Origin: Caldilineaceae bacterium
Lineage (GTDB): Bacteria; Chloroflexota; Anaerolineae; Caldilineales; Caldilineaceae
Direction of reading: 5' to 3'
Assembly: GCA_022842065.1 (NCBI GenBank)
Contig: JALHQH010000023.1
Span: 140,808 to 180,410, forward strand
DNA: 39,603 nt
In this document: positions 31,352 to 39,603 of the stretch, piece by piece
How the letters are laid out: each line of letters opens with the position of its first letter
Position numbering within the stretch: position 1 is the first letter of the stretch
Made by a program: the position numbers and the translations under genes
Notes under the pieces: model-generated
The model's database searches: none
Seen by the model: the letters and a program-made list of their open reading frames with translations, nothing else
Told to the model about the DNA's origin: nothing

Positions 31352-32302
31352 TTAGAGCATCTGCGCCTTGCTGCCTTCGATTACTTCCACATCCTGCACA
31401 TGATTCTGCTGGGCTGTGGTCAAGTTACCATCTTCGGGCAAGAGCAGGCCAAGCGCCACGTAGATAAAGACACCCATCCCGATGCTACCGATGCTAAAGG
31501 CGACCCAGAGCAGACGGACGAGGTTGGCATCCACATTCAGGCGACGACCAATGCCACCACAAACGCCCATGAAGATGCGATCACCCTGGCTGCGGCGGAA
31601 GGGCAGCCGTTGACGGGTTTCGTTGAGGCCTGACTTGATGCCATTACCATTCGGCATCTTCACATTGCTCATCTTGCTTTGGAAGCCTTTGCGCCAGTCG
31701 TCAAGATTGACATTAAGTTTGGTGTTGCCTGTACCCCGCAGCAACAGGTAGCCAATCCCGATCAAGAGTGCCGGCCAGAAGAAGACCCCAAATAAGAAGT
31801 GGAAACCGTGCCAGAGCCGGGGCAGAATCCCCAAGTTCGCCAGCAGCCACAGGCCACCAAAGGCGATCAGGATCACGGCGATCCGCCCAATGTTGCGCTC
31901 GTTCAGGGCAAAGGTGGCCGGCTGTTGCACACCACCGGCAGCCGTTCCGACTGGCAAGAGGCCCCACAGGACCAGGTAGGCGAGTAGACCACCACCACCG
32001 GTCGCGACGGTTGCCACGACCCAGAGAATGCGAACCAGCACGGGGTCCCAGCCGAGAAATTCGGCGAAACCGCCACAGACACCACCGACCAGCTTTTCGG
32101 TCGGGTGACGGTATAACGTAAAAGGTTTTGTTGTTGTGTTGTTCATCGGTTGTCCACTTTGTCCAAATTGACCCTGAAATTGACTTTGGGATTGGGTCTG
32201 TTCAGATTGACTTTGCGTTTGACTATATTGACTACTTTGCGGATTTATGGGTCCAGTGGCCGGTTGCCCAGTGCCACTATCAAAAGCTTCGTATTCACTC
32301 AT
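31352..32302 (-). CDS. PspC-domain membrane protein with two PspC domains
   Basis: The 316-residue protein starts with a Gln/Ser-rich tail, then PspC domain 1 (PTEKLVGGVCGGFAEFLGWD, VRILWVVATVATGGGG, LVLWGLLP). Two more membrane helices follow, resembling a LiaI/toast-rack region (IAVILIAFGGLWLLANLGIL, FFWPALLIGIGYLLL). PspC domain 2 ends it (RSQGDRIFMGVCGGIGRRLN, LLWVAFSIGSIGMGVFIYVA). PspC proteins sense membrane stress with PspA or relay it to regulators; no pspA is nearby. GGAGG lies 6 nt before the ATG. Confidence 0.92.
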   Translation of the reverse strand: MSEYEAFDSGTGQPATGPINPQSSQYSQTQSQSEQTQSQSQFQGQFGQSGQPMNNTTTKPFTLYRHPTEKLVGGVCGGFAEFLGWDPVLVRILWVVATVATGGGGLLAYLVLWGLLPVGTAAGGVQQPATFALNERNIGRIAVILIAFGGLWLLANLGILPRLWHGFHFLFGVFFWPALLIGIGYLLLRGTGNTKLNVNLDDWRKGFQSKMSNVKMPNGNGIKSGLNETRQRLPFRRSQGDRIFMGVCGGIGRRLNVDANLVRLLWVAFSIGSIGMGVFIYVALGLLLPEDGNLTTAQQNHVQDVEVIEGSKAQML

Positions 32303-32632
32303 TGCGGTCCTCCACTTACAATCTGCCGTGGGGATTGCGTTCCCCTGCTAAACTTTTATGCTAACTTATACTCTAAACTTTTCCTGGGATTGAAAACCAG
32401 CACAACGATTTTCAACCCGCCTACTCTCTTTACGGTTCTCTCTTTACTTCAGCGTACGCATTAGAGAACAATACGCAGGGCTGCGCAAAAGGTTTCTAAA
32501 GTTACAATTTAATTTTCACCAACTTTTCACAACATCCTTCCCCATCATCTGACGCATGGCAGCCGGCGTGGCGTGTGCTATACTGATCCACAGTAACCCC
32601 ATCAACCCAGCAGGAAGTTAGGCAGGAGTAAA
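32303..32632. other. Divergent intergenic region, PspC / DUF2071-UvsE
   Basis: This is 330 bp without a gene. It is AT-rich around 32340-32420 and 32500-32530 and should hold the promoters of both divergent units. I find no consensus -35/-10 pair that I would defend and no strong palindrome. Confidence 0.4.
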
Positions 32633-33430
32633 ATGAGCGCCAGCGCCATTACCAACCGCAATGAACACCGCCCTTGGCCTTTGCCGACCGGTCCTTGGGT
32701 CATGCGCCAACAGTGGCTTGATCTGCTCTTTGCGCACTGGCCGATCCCGGTTGAGATCATGCGTGCGCTGGTGCCGCCGGCACTGACATTGGATACGTGG
32801 GACGGCATGGCGTGGGTGGGCGTGGTACCGTTTCGCATGCAAGGGGTGCGGCCACGCTTAATCCCAGCGGTGCCCTGGCTTTCTGCCTTTCCCGAATTAA
32901 ATGTGCGCACTTATGTGAAAACAACAGAAAATGGCATCACCAAAACGGGAGTCTACTTCTTCAGCTTGGAAGCGGCCAACCCGGTGGCAGTGGCAATTGC
33001 GCGCGGCACCTTTAAGTTGCCCTATTTTAACGCCGACATGACCCTGCGCGATGACGGCAAGCAGATCAATTACACGAGCAGGCGTACCCACCGTGGGGCG
33101 CCGCCTGCCAACTTTGCCGGCACTTATGGCCCGATAGGACCAGTCTACCGCACGCAACCGGACACCATCGACCAGTGGTTGACCGAGCGTTATGCGCTCT
33201 ACACATTGGGGCGGGCGAACGAAGTTTACATCGGGGAAATTCACCACATTCCTTGGCCGTTGCAGCCGGCGCAGGCGACAATTGCAACGAATACGGTTGC
33301 CCAGGCCAGCAATATCACCTTGCCGGACAGCCAACCGTTGCTTCACTTTGCCCGCCAGTTGGATGTGGTGGTCTGGCCGCTACGGCCCCTAGCCAAGGCC
33401 AATCAGCCGGCTAGCGCACAGCAATCATGA
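32633..33430 (+). CDS. DUF2071 (YqjF family) protein
   Basis: The 265-residue protein matches DUF2071. It begins VMRQQWLDLLFAHWPIPVEI, then VPPALTLDTWDGMAWVGVVP with FRMQGVRPRLIP. FPELNVRTYVKT, GVYFFSLEAANPVAVAIAR and LPYFNADM follow, with the end DVVVWPLRPL. The fold resembles acetoacetate-decarboxylase-like lipocalin barrels; no reaction is known. Its stop overlaps the uvsE start (ATGA, 4 nt), so the two are translationally coupled. That suggests a role linked to the repair enzyme or simply shared light or stress control. Confidence 0.93.
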   Translation: MSASAITNRNEHRPWPLPTGPWVMRQQWLDLLFAHWPIPVEIMRALVPPALTLDTWDGMAWVGVVPFRMQGVRPRLIPAVPWLSAFPELNVRTYVKTTENGITKTGVYFFSLEAANPVAVAIARGTFKLPYFNADMTLRDDGKQINYTSRRTHRGAPPANFAGTYGPIGPVYRTQPDTIDQWLTERYALYTLGRANEVYIGEIHHIPWPLQPAQATIATNTVAQASNITLPDSQPLLHFARQLDVVVWPLRPLAKANQPASAQQS

Positions 33431-34407
33431 GCAGTCAATCCTCGTTTGCCACCGTCCCATGTTATCGCTTGGGCTTTCCCGTCGGCGTGTTGGGGGCACC
33501 GCTGCGTTCGCATGACAGCCGTCGTTGGCAAAATCAGCCGCATCTCAGCGTCAGCCTGGCCTATGTGCGTGACCTCTTTGAATATCTGCATAGCCACGCG
33601 ATCCACTTTTATCGCTTGGCCGGCCAACTTGCGCCCTATCTCACCCACCCTGGCCTGCCCCATTTCCACCGTCAGATCGATGAATCCCTAACCGAACTCG
33701 CCGCCACCGGTGACCTAGCGCGCCAATATGGCATCCGGCTGAGTATGCATCCCGGTCACTATATTCAACTGAGCAGTGACGACCCGATCCGCGTCGAACG
33801 TTCGCAGCAGGAATTGATTAGCTGCACGGCGCTACTGGATGCGATGGGCTTGGGGGCAGAGGCGGTGATTGTGATCCATGTCGGCGGCAGTTATGGCGAT
33901 AAGCACACTAGCCTGGAACGGTTTACGCGTAATTTTATGACGCTTGCGCCGGCTGTGCGCAGCCGAGTGGCGCTGGAAAATGATGATCGTGCGTTTGATT
34001 TACAGGATCTGCTATGGGTGCATAAGCGGACCGGCGTACGCGTAGTCCTCGATGCGCTCCATCAGCGCTGTTTGAATGCCGGTGGCTATACGATAATCGA
34101 GGCGCTGACGTTAGCCTTGGCCACTTGGCCGGCGGATCAACAGCCCAAAATCCACTATAGCTCGCCACGGACCGAGCTACGTCACCTCTATCAGCATCGT
34201 CAACGCCGCTTGGCGCTACCCCTGCCCAATCAACATAGCGATTTTATTGACCCCTTCACCTTTATTGACTTTATGCAGGGCGCGCGCACGGCGGCCCTTC
34301 GGCCGTTTGACATCATGATAGAAGCCAAAGCCAAAGAGCTGGCACTGTTGCGACTCCGCCAACAGCTCACCAGCTTTGCCCCGGATTTGGCAGCGTGGAT
34401 CGTTTAG
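33427..34407 (+). CDS. uvsE: UV DNA damage endonuclease UvsE
   Basis: The 326-residue TIM-barrel enzyme nicks DNA 5' to UV photoproducts, an excision pathway independent of UvrABC. Marks of the family: YRLGFPVGVL, HSHAIHFYRLAGQLAPYLTH, IRLSMHPGHYIQLSSDDP (metal His), AVIVIHVGGSYGDK, RVALENDDRAFD (metal Glu), GVRVVLDALHQRC (Asp-His), KIHYSSP, HSDFIDP and DIMIEAKAKELALL (Glu-Lys). All metal ligands appear present. It overlaps the DUF2071 gene by 4 nt. Confidence 0.95.
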   Translation: MSSQSSFATVPCYRLGFPVGVLGAPLRSHDSRRWQNQPHLSVSLAYVRDLFEYLHSHAIHFYRLAGQLAPYLTHPGLPHFHRQIDESLTELAATGDLARQYGIRLSMHPGHYIQLSSDDPIRVERSQQELISCTALLDAMGLGAEAVIVIHVGGSYGDKHTSLERFTRNFMTLAPAVRSRVALENDDRAFDLQDLLWVHKRTGVRVVLDALHQRCLNAGGYTIIEALTLALATWPADQQPKIHYSSPRTELRHLYQHRQRRLALPLPNQHSDFIDPFTFIDFMQGARTAALRPFDIMIEAKAKELALLRLRQQLTSFAPDLAAWIV

Positions 34408-34437
34408 GCAATCTCCACCCAAATAAACCATGTATTC

Positions 34438-35334
34438 TTACGTGTTACTGTCGATCAAGCTGGCGACTTCGTCCTTAACAGATTGATCAAGACGATGGTC
34501 AGCAAGCAACCCTTGGCGAAATTGGGCAAGGGTAATCCGCTCCTGTTCGCCGCGCCAGCACCGCTGCGCCCAGGGCAGTACCAGGGGAATGATCGCTTGA
34601 CGGGCGGCCGGCGACAGCCCCATGCGCAAGCGCGGCATGAGGGTTTCGAGGTCGGGAGTAAGGATCGATGCGCTGAACTGGCCAAGCGCGGCCTTGAAAC
34701 CACCGTGCCAGTCAATTTGCGGAATAAAGGGTTGGGCTGGCGGCGTCAGGTTGACATGCACAACCGCGGTTCGCCCATCGTGCGCCAAGTAGAGCAAAGC
34801 GAGGGTCTTGTGCAACTGGCGGTCGAGGAAGCCGCCGGAGGCCAATGCCCCGGGGTTGATCACCAACACGCCATCCTGCACATAGGTGAAGGGAATGTGC
34901 CAGTGGCCAAAAACGACGATCTCCGCCCCAGCCCGTTGCGCGCGTTCGACGCTGCGCGCTAACTTGGGCGGCAACGCGTCATCCACGCGCGATGCCAGCT
35001 CGTCTTGCCGTTCCGGATAGTGGCTATGCCAAAGCAAAATGCGCCGACCACCGACCGTGATAATTTGCTGATAAGGCAGTTCACGTTGCGCCTCGGCGGT
35101 GTCATCATTGCCATGCACGGCAATCACCGGGGCCAGAGCGCTCAACTGATCCAGCACGCGCAATTCCCCCACATCGCCCCCATGTAGGATCAGATCAACC
35201 CCCTGCAATACATCAAAAAGGGTCGGGGGTAATACCTCACAGCGCAAGGGAAAATGGGTGTCGGAGATCAGCCCAATCGTGGTGGCAATCTCCGGCGCGG
35301 ACCAACCGCTGGGCAAGAAGTGGGGATTTCTCAT
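34438..35334 (-). CDS. Calcineurin-like metallophosphoesterase (YfcE/MJ0936 type)
   Basis: The 298-residue protein has all metal motifs: GLISDTHFP (DxH), LILHGGDVGEL (GDxxE), VIAVHGNDD (GNxD), LLWHSHYP and VVFGHWHIPF (GHxH). The first 190 residues are a YfcE-like phosphodiesterase core with VLVINPGAL. The last 100 residues are helical and not typical of YfcE (QRCWRGEQERITLAQFRQGL). The start overlaps the App1 gene stop by 4 nt (ATGA), so they form a coupled pair. Confidence 0.92.
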   Translation of the reverse strand: MRNPHFLPSGWSAPEIATTIGLISDTHFPLRCEVLPPTLFDVLQGVDLILHGGDVGELRVLDQLSALAPVIAVHGNDDTAEAQRELPYQQIITVGGRRILLWHSHYPERQDELASRVDDALPPKLARSVERAQRAGAEIVVFGHWHIPFTYVQDGVLVINPGALASGGFLDRQLHKTLALLYLAHDGRTAVVHVNLTPPAQPFIPQIDWHGGFKAALGQFSASILTPDLETLMPRLRMGLSPAARQAIIPLVLPWAQRCWRGEQERITLAQFRQGLLADHRLDQSVKDEVASLIDSNT

Positions 35335-36512
35335 GCTTCCGTTGCCTCCGAGACGAGGAGTTCCAGGTCACTGGGCGCAGCTTTATCCTGGGCACGATCG
35401 CGAGAAATCTCCGCCAATGCCGCCGGATCGATTAAGCCGTGGGCGGCAGCATGTACGGCCGCGGCAGCAGTGTCGGGCACGCGCAACATTTCGACTTCGT
35501 GCGCACCAATATCCTGGATGAGCTGATCAATCGCGCCATCCCGTTCGCCAAGTGAAACATCGCGAATATAGATCGCGCGAATGCGGCCAGGGTAGCGGCG
35601 TACCGCCTCAAAGTAGATCTCTGGATCTTGTTGGCCGCTATCACCGATCAGCACAAAAGGCAGGGTGGGATAGGCGGTCAACAGGCGGTCGATCTGATCG
35701 AGCTTGTGATGATGGTGGCCGGACGCAACCAGGGCGCGCAACGAGAAATCGAAATCGCGCAGAAAGAGTGGCCCGGCAGGGATCGCGTGGACCTCCATAA
35801 AGTCCACCAACAGATCATAGAGATTCCAGGGGCTGCTCGAAACATAGAAGATCGGATTGAAGGCCTCTGGGGCCGTACCCTGTTGTAGGGCTCGGTAGAA
35901 GCCGGCGATCCCTTCAAAAGGCAGGCGGGTGCAGGCGTTGCGCAGAAAAGTGACCCGCGCCATCCGCAGTAGGTTGGTGGCATCGGTCTGCAGCACCGTA
36001 TCGTCAATGTCGCTAATGACACCAAACTGGCTATGCGTCAACGGGGCGAGCACTTCACCCGCCGCGCTGATCAGCTGCAGTTCGGGGTCATCAGCCGTGA
36101 GCAAGTCTACAATTACTTCGCACCATGGATTTGAACCAATCGGCATGCCGGCCAGGGGCAGATTCACCTCGAAAAAGCCTTCCTCGTCGGCCACGACTTC
36201 GTGTACTAGCGTGGCAAAGGAGAGCCGCAGTTGGGCATGGGCGATGGGTGTACTGTTCAAGCGCTTATAGGTCGCCACCAGATTTTCCCACAAGGTGTCA
36301 TCATCAGTGGGCGGGCGCACCCCCCGATTTTCCAGCACCCGCCCTTTCAAATAGAGCTGCTGTTCGGTGGCAAATCCCCGGTAGGGCACGACCAATCGTT
36401 CCTCATCATCACGCAAGCGTTGCCGCAACCGCGCTTTGAGGCCACTAAAGAATTGACTGTCGCCCTCAAAGTAGTCGGTTAAATGTTGCCAGATCTTTCT
36501 CGATTTGCGCAC
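35331..36512 (-). CDS. App1 family phosphatase (DUF2183)
   Basis: The 393-residue protein carries the App1 catalytic domain in its C-terminal half. GVISDIDDTVLQTDATNLLR has the HAD-like DxDxT nucleophile. FEGIAGFYRALQQG, NPIFYVSSSPWNLYDLLVDF, FVLIGDSGQQDPEIY and RIRAIYIRDVS follow. The N-terminal half (about 1-165) is a beta-rich domain (VVPYRGFATEQQLYLKGRVL). Yeast App1 is a phosphatidate phosphatase; bacterial substrates are unproven. The start is a GTG at 36510-36512 with AGGGGG upstream. It is translationally coupled to the metallophosphoesterase. Confidence 0.94.
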   Translation of the reverse strand: MRKSRKIWQHLTDYFEGDSQFFSGLKARLRQRLRDDEERLVVPYRGFATEQQLYLKGRVLENRGVRPPTDDDTLWENLVATYKRLNSTPIAHAQLRLSFATLVHEVVADEEGFFEVNLPLAGMPIGSNPWCEVIVDLLTADDPELQLISAAGEVLAPLTHSQFGVISDIDDTVLQTDATNLLRMARVTFLRNACTRLPFEGIAGFYRALQQGTAPEAFNPIFYVSSSPWNLYDLLVDFMEVHAIPAGPLFLRDFDFSLRALVASGHHHHKLDQIDRLLTAYPTLPFVLIGDSGQQDPEIYFEAVRRYPGRIRAIYIRDVSLGERDGAIDQLIQDIGAHEVEMLRVPDTAAAAVHAAAHGLIDPAALAEISRDRAQDKAAPSDLELLVSEATEA

Positions 36513-36841
36513 GACACCCCCTGCTGTTTGCTCGCAAAATTAGAATACAGAATGATAAATTAGGCCACACTCCGCCGGCTAATTCTGTATGGCTAATTCT
36601 ATATGCCGCGCATTCAGCGCACACCAAGCAGCATCGCGATGGCTGCGCTGCGCAGTGCGACGGTTTGGTGGCGGCACCGCGGCGTGATATACAGGGTGTG
36701 TCGGTACGCGGTTCAGCTTGCGCCACGCTTATACCCCAGCATCCTGATTCCCTCTATGCAATGACACAGGCAGAATGAAGAGAAAAGCCAGTATGCTGAA
36801 AAATATAGACTAAACAGTAACGAATAATGAAAGGAAGCAAG
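36513..36841. other. Divergent intergenic region, App1 / fasciclin
   Basis: This is 329 bp without a gene. ATACAGAAT (36545-36553) and ATTCTGTAT (36582-36590), with inner AATTAG/CTAATT, form an inverted repeat close to the App1 start. A GC-rich patch (ggctgcgctgcgcagtgcg) at about 36640-36660 is weakly palindromic. The fasciclin gene has AAAGGA before its ATG. Confidence 0.4.
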
Positions 36842-38158
36842 ATGAAACGATCGATGATTTCACTAGTTGTTATGTTGGCACTCTTGACCAGCGCGTGTAA
36901 CTTCCAATTCTCCACCAGCCCAAGCCCCAACGCGACCCTCCCGGCAGAGGAGGCTACGGTGATGGCCACTGCGGTGGTGAGTAGTGCGCCGTTAACGAGC
37001 ACGGCCCCGCTGACGGATACCACGCCAGTGACTGATACCACTGCGGTAACAGCTAGTACTACGCTCACCGATGCGCCGACCCTCACCGCAACGGCAACGC
37101 CGAGTGCCACGACCATGCTGACCACGACAGATAGTGCGACTGAAACTAGCGCCGTAACGGCAACAAATATGCTGACAGGCACCGGGACAATGACCGACAC
37201 GGGGATGATGACGAGCACCATCACGCTGCCCGATACCAGCGAGATGACGATTGGGGAAATTGTGCGCTCGTTGGAAAGCTTTAGTACACTGGCCGTAGCG
37301 GTGGAAGCCGCCGGGTTGGGTGCGGCATTAGATGCCCCCGGACCACTGACGGTTTTTGCGCCGGCCAATGCGGCTTTTAGCGCTGTGCCAACTGCGACCC
37401 TCCAGTCACTGCTTGCTGATCCGGTTTTGCTGGCTGATGTGCTGCAATATCACATCGTGATCGACGCGGCCGACCGCGCGGAACTGGCGCGACTCAATGC
37501 CGCACAGTCCACCTCTGGCCAACCCTTGATCATTACATTGGGCACAGCCGGAGAACTTTTTGTCAACGAGGCCCAGGTCGTCTATGCCGATATTCCGGCC
37601 AGCAATGGCACGATTCATGTGATCAACGGCGTGTTGACACCACCGGGCAGCGGGCTAAGCTTACCCACGGCCGCGCCCGGTGCCGTGGCGCTGATGAGCA
37701 CTACCCCCGACACGACGCTGGAAGCTTTGGCGGCAGCAGACACATCAGGTCAAACAATAGTCGAAATTCTCAATTCGATCAGCGGGCTTAGTACCACGTC
37801 CGCGGCGATCGGCGGGGCTGGACTGACGACCGTGCTGCAGCAGGCCGGTCCCTTTACACTTTTTGTACCCAACAACGGGGCCTTTGACAACTTGCCCAGC
37901 GACCAACTCACAGCCCTAATTAATGACAGCGCGGACATGGCCGCCGTGCTGCGTTATCATCTTGTCCTTGATGAGGTGACCTCCGCCGATCTGGCCACGC
38001 TACCCAGTCTGTTGACCGCATCCGGCGCAACCCTAGCGGTAACCGTGCAGGAGGATGGGGAGATTTTCATCAACAGCGCACCGGTTTTTCAGGCCGATAT
38101 TGAGGCATCCAATGGCGTGATTCACATCGTTGGAGAGCTGATTACGCCGCTGCCATAA
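36842..38158 (+). CDS. Lipoprotein with two fasciclin domains
   Basis: The 438-residue protein starts with a lipoprotein signal (SMISLVVMLALLTSACNFQF). A Thr/Ala-rich spacer of about 105 residues (TSTAPLTDTTPVTDTTAVTA and similar) follows. Two fasciclin domains come next: about residues 135-270 (LAVAVEAAGLGAALDAPGPL, TVFAPANAAFSAVP, LQYHIVIDAAD, NGTIHVINGVL) and about 295-436 (LTTVLQQAGPFTLFVPNNGA, VLRYHLVLDEV, SNGVIHIVGELI). Fasciclin domains mediate adhesion at the surface. The ATG at 36842 follows AAAGGA; an ATG five codons earlier lacks such a site. The Thr-rich spacer may be glycosylated (inference). Confidence 0.93.
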   Translation: MKRSMISLVVMLALLTSACNFQFSTSPSPNATLPAEEATVMATAVVSSAPLTSTAPLTDTTPVTDTTAVTASTTLTDAPTLTATATPSATTMLTTTDSATETSAVTATNMLTGTGTMTDTGMMTSTITLPDTSEMTIGEIVRSLESFSTLAVAVEAAGLGAALDAPGPLTVFAPANAAFSAVPTATLQSLLADPVLLADVLQYHIVIDAADRAELARLNAAQSTSGQPLIITLGTAGELFVNEAQVVYADIPASNGTIHVINGVLTPPGSGLSLPTAAPGAVALMSTTPDTTLEALAAADTSGQTIVEILNSISGLSTTSAAIGGAGLTTVLQQAGPFTLFVPNNGAFDNLPSDQLTALINDSADMAAVLRYHLVLDEVTSADLATLPSLLTASGATLAVTVQEDGEIFINSAPVFQADIEASNGVIHIVGELITPLP

Positions 38159-38200
38159 TGGCCTTCGATACACAGAAAGGCAGCCGAGCATACACTGACC

Positions 38201-38230
38201 GTAGGGGCATCCGCTTGCCGGTGCCCCTAC
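38201..38230. repeat. 30-bp imperfect palindrome of the gtagggg family
   Basis: gtaggggcat pairs with gtgcccctac around ccgcttgccg, with small mismatches. It shares the GTAGGGGCA/TGCCCCTAC arms with 20644-20671 and, less closely, 5442-5485. It lies between two convergent genes. Confidence 0.8.
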
Positions 38231-38256
38231 GATATGCTAATCGTTTTGTGATCGCC

Positions 38257-39177
38257 TTAAAAGAAGTCAGCCGGTAGGGCACTACGTTCTGGGAAACTAC
38301 TTTGCGTGCCTGGCTGCTGAACACTCAGCGCGGCGACCCGGTTGGCATGCTCCATGGCCGTTGTTATTGGCTGACCGATCCCCAGGAAGTAGGCGAGGCT
38401 GCCGACAAACGCGTCCCCCGCACCGGTGGTATCAATTGCGCGCACGGCGATGGTTGGGGCATGGTAACTTTCGGTGGCGGTCACCCAGAGGCTACCCCGT
38501 TCGCCCAAGGTAAGCAACACTTGCGCTGTGCCGCGCGCAATGAGCAGTTGTGCGGCAGTGTGCGCATCTTCCAGGGTCGCAACCGATTGGCCGGTGAGGG
38601 TTTCCGTTTCACTCTCGTTGACACAGAGAATCGTACTCAGGGTATAAGCTGCTGGAGGTAAAGGGCCGCGCGCCGGTGCCGCATTAAAGATCGTCGTCAC
38701 TCCGGCGGCCTGTCCAATCGCCAGTGCAGCCAAGGTGGTTTCCAGGCGGCACTCCCATTGGCCGACGATCACATCGGCACTTTCCAGTGTGGGCCGTGCG
38801 GCTTCAATATCCGCCGGTGAAAGCAGGTCATTCGCCCCGGCCACGACGATGATGGCATTGTTACCACTGGGTTCATCGACCCAGATCGGCGCAACGCCGG
38901 TTGACGCGGCCTTGGTGACCAACACATAGCTAGTGTCAAAGTCTAAGCGCTGATAGTTCTCCAGATAATCGCGCCCAAAGATGTCGTCGCCCACCTTGGT
39001 GATCATGGTAACCGCCCCGCCGAGTTTGGCCGCCATCACAGCTTGATTCGCCCCTTTACCGCCAAAGCCCATCAAAAAACGACTGCCGCCAACGGTTTCG
39101 CCCAACTTGGGCAGCCGCGCCGCATAACTGATCAAGTCAATATTCGAAGCCCCGACCACACAGATTTTGGGTTGCAT
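38257..39177 (-). CDS. rbsK: Ribokinase-family (PfkB) sugar kinase, probably ribokinase
   Basis: The 306-residue protein phosphorylates a sugar, most likely ribose at O-5. It begins ICVVGASNIDLISYAARLPK. The substrate motif is FLMGFGGKGANQAVMAAKLG. The ATP and catalytic motif is AIDTTGAGDAFVGSLAYFL, with the catalytic Asp in GAGDAF. The HPxV-like end is replaced by RVAALSVQQPGTQSSFPERS, as in ribokinases. The ATG at 39175-39177 has AAGG 7 nt upstream. Sugar specificity cannot be fixed by eye; deoxyribokinase or adenosine kinase-like roles are less likely. Confidence 0.92.
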   Translation of the reverse strand: MQPKICVVGASNIDLISYAARLPKLGETVGGSRFLMGFGGKGANQAVMAAKLGGAVTMITKVGDDIFGRDYLENYQRLDFDTSYVLVTKAASTGVAPIWVDEPSGNNAIIVVAGANDLLSPADIEAARPTLESADVIVGQWECRLETTLAALAIGQAAGVTTIFNAAPARGPLPPAAYTLSTILCVNESETETLTGQSVATLEDAHTAAQLLIARGTAQVLLTLGERGSLWVTATESYHAPTIAVRAIDTTGAGDAFVGSLAYFLGIGQPITTAMEHANRVAALSVQQPGTQSSFPERSALPADFF

Positions 39178-39286
39178 AGAATTACCTTGCTGATTGGGTA
39201 ATTTGTAATTAGGTGATTGGCTGATTTGTACCTGTTGGTTAAGTGGCAAGACAATTAACCATTAATTATTAATTGTTTTCCATTAA

Positions 39287-39603
39287 TTATTTTATCGGTT
39301 GCTGCCACTCGTAAAGCGTCTGGCGCGCCAACTGATACTCTCCCTTGGGGATGCTAATACTCGTGGCTCCGGCAGTGTCGACTTCGATGATGCGCTTGCA
39401 GACGGGTTCGTAGGCGGCACGGGGGGCGACAGCACCTTTGGCCACGAGAATCCGCTGCTGTTCAGGGACAATGCCCGCGCAGGTCAATTCGTGGATGCTC
39501 ATGGGGGGCATGCGGTTGCTGTTGAGCAGGATCAAGCCGCCTTTGCCCGGGGTTGGCCGGTTGACTTCAATCACAGCGGTCAAGCCCTGGTCATGGTAAC
39601 GGC
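39287..39603 (-). CDS. M81 (MlrC) family metallopeptidase, C-terminal part, cut by window edge
   Basis: The frame is open to the right edge (RYHDQGLTAVIEVNRP at the start), so only the last 105 or so residues are seen. KGGLILLNSNRMPPMSIHEL, GIVPEQQRILVAKGAVAPRA, AYEPVCKRIIEVDTAGATS and the end LYEWQ fit the MlrC C-terminal domain (second-half strands with KS-VHFRAAF-like and VDTPG-like segments). M81 enzymes include the microcystin-degrading MlrC; most bacterial members have unknown substrates. Any start codon inside the window would be false. It is upstream of the ribokinase gene on the same strand, 109 bp apart. Confidence 0.75.
   Translation of the reverse strand, partial: RYHDQGLTAVIEVNRPTPGKGGLILLNSNRMPPMSIHELTCAGIVPEQQRILVAKGAVAPRAAYEPVCKRIIEVDTAGATSISIPKGEYQLARQTLYEWQQPIK

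Overview
The window looks like a chromosomal segment of a Chloroflexota bacterium (Anaerolineae/Caldilineae-like); this is inference from gene style, not a search. Supporting signs are a class III polyhydroxyalkanoate (PHA) synthase operon, a BTAD-type regulator beside contractile-injection genes, a two-domain PspC protein, Thr/Ala/Pro-rich lipoproteins with SH3 or fasciclin domains, an ECF sigma/anti-sigma pair, and dense palindromic intergenic repeats. Most of the window is moderately GC-rich. About 8.7-12.2 kb is visibly AT-richer and is the most foreign-looking part.

Layout. 0-5 kb (minus strand): a BTAD regulator, then a small protein, a Pvc16-type DUF4255 protein, an unknown protein and a contractile tail sheath, probably the edge of an extracellular contractile injection system. 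A 21-bp tandem array follows the sheath. 5-8.4 kb: a decaying accessory zone with a frameshifted, truncated deaminase, an ankyrin gene broken in a G8 tract, a full and a truncated copy of an isoprenylcysteine-methyltransferase-like gene, a HigA antitoxin remnant, a BECR-like/DUF2283 toxin-antitoxin-like pair and a BrnA-type antitoxin. 8.4-12.2 kb: an AT-rich island with an unusual reverse transcriptase (RT; catalytic YRDD) and, upstream on the same strand, an endonuclease/exonuclease/phosphatase (EEP) gene interrupted by a 144-bp inverted-repeat element with a 3-bp target duplication. Hairpins that resemble integron attC sites lie between and beside these genes. 12.2-16.1 kb: YrdB, an MBL hydrolase, NagA and NAD(P)H-hydrate epimerase, separated by small inverted-repeat elements and one repeat nested in another.

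16.5-21.9 kb (plus strand): the PHA block, in order phasin-like protein, PhaE, PhaC, PhaB and PhaA. PhaA and PhaB make (R)-3-hydroxybutyryl-CoA, PhaE-PhaC polymerises it, and the phasin coats the granule. The block ends at a strong terminator. 22-27 kb (minus): RsfS, a membrane protein with four cyclic-nucleotide-binding-like domains, and an SH3 lipoprotein whose C-terminal domain resembles that of the membrane protein. 27.3-27.4 kb: tRNA-Leu(CAA) with a clear promoter.

27.6-39.6 kb: ECF sigma factor and anti-sigma factor, MutM, a YtxH-like protein, a PspC protein, a translationally coupled DUF2071-UvsE pair (UV repair), a coupled metallophosphoesterase-App1 phosphatase pair, a two-domain fasciclin lipoprotein, a ribokinase-family kinase, and the C-terminal part of an M81 (MlrC) metallopeptidase that runs off the right edge.

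Most interesting for novelty: the RT/EEP island with its hairpins, the four-CNBD membrane protein with its lipoprotein partner, and the set of small inverted-repeat elements. No integrase, transposase or CRISPR array is visible.
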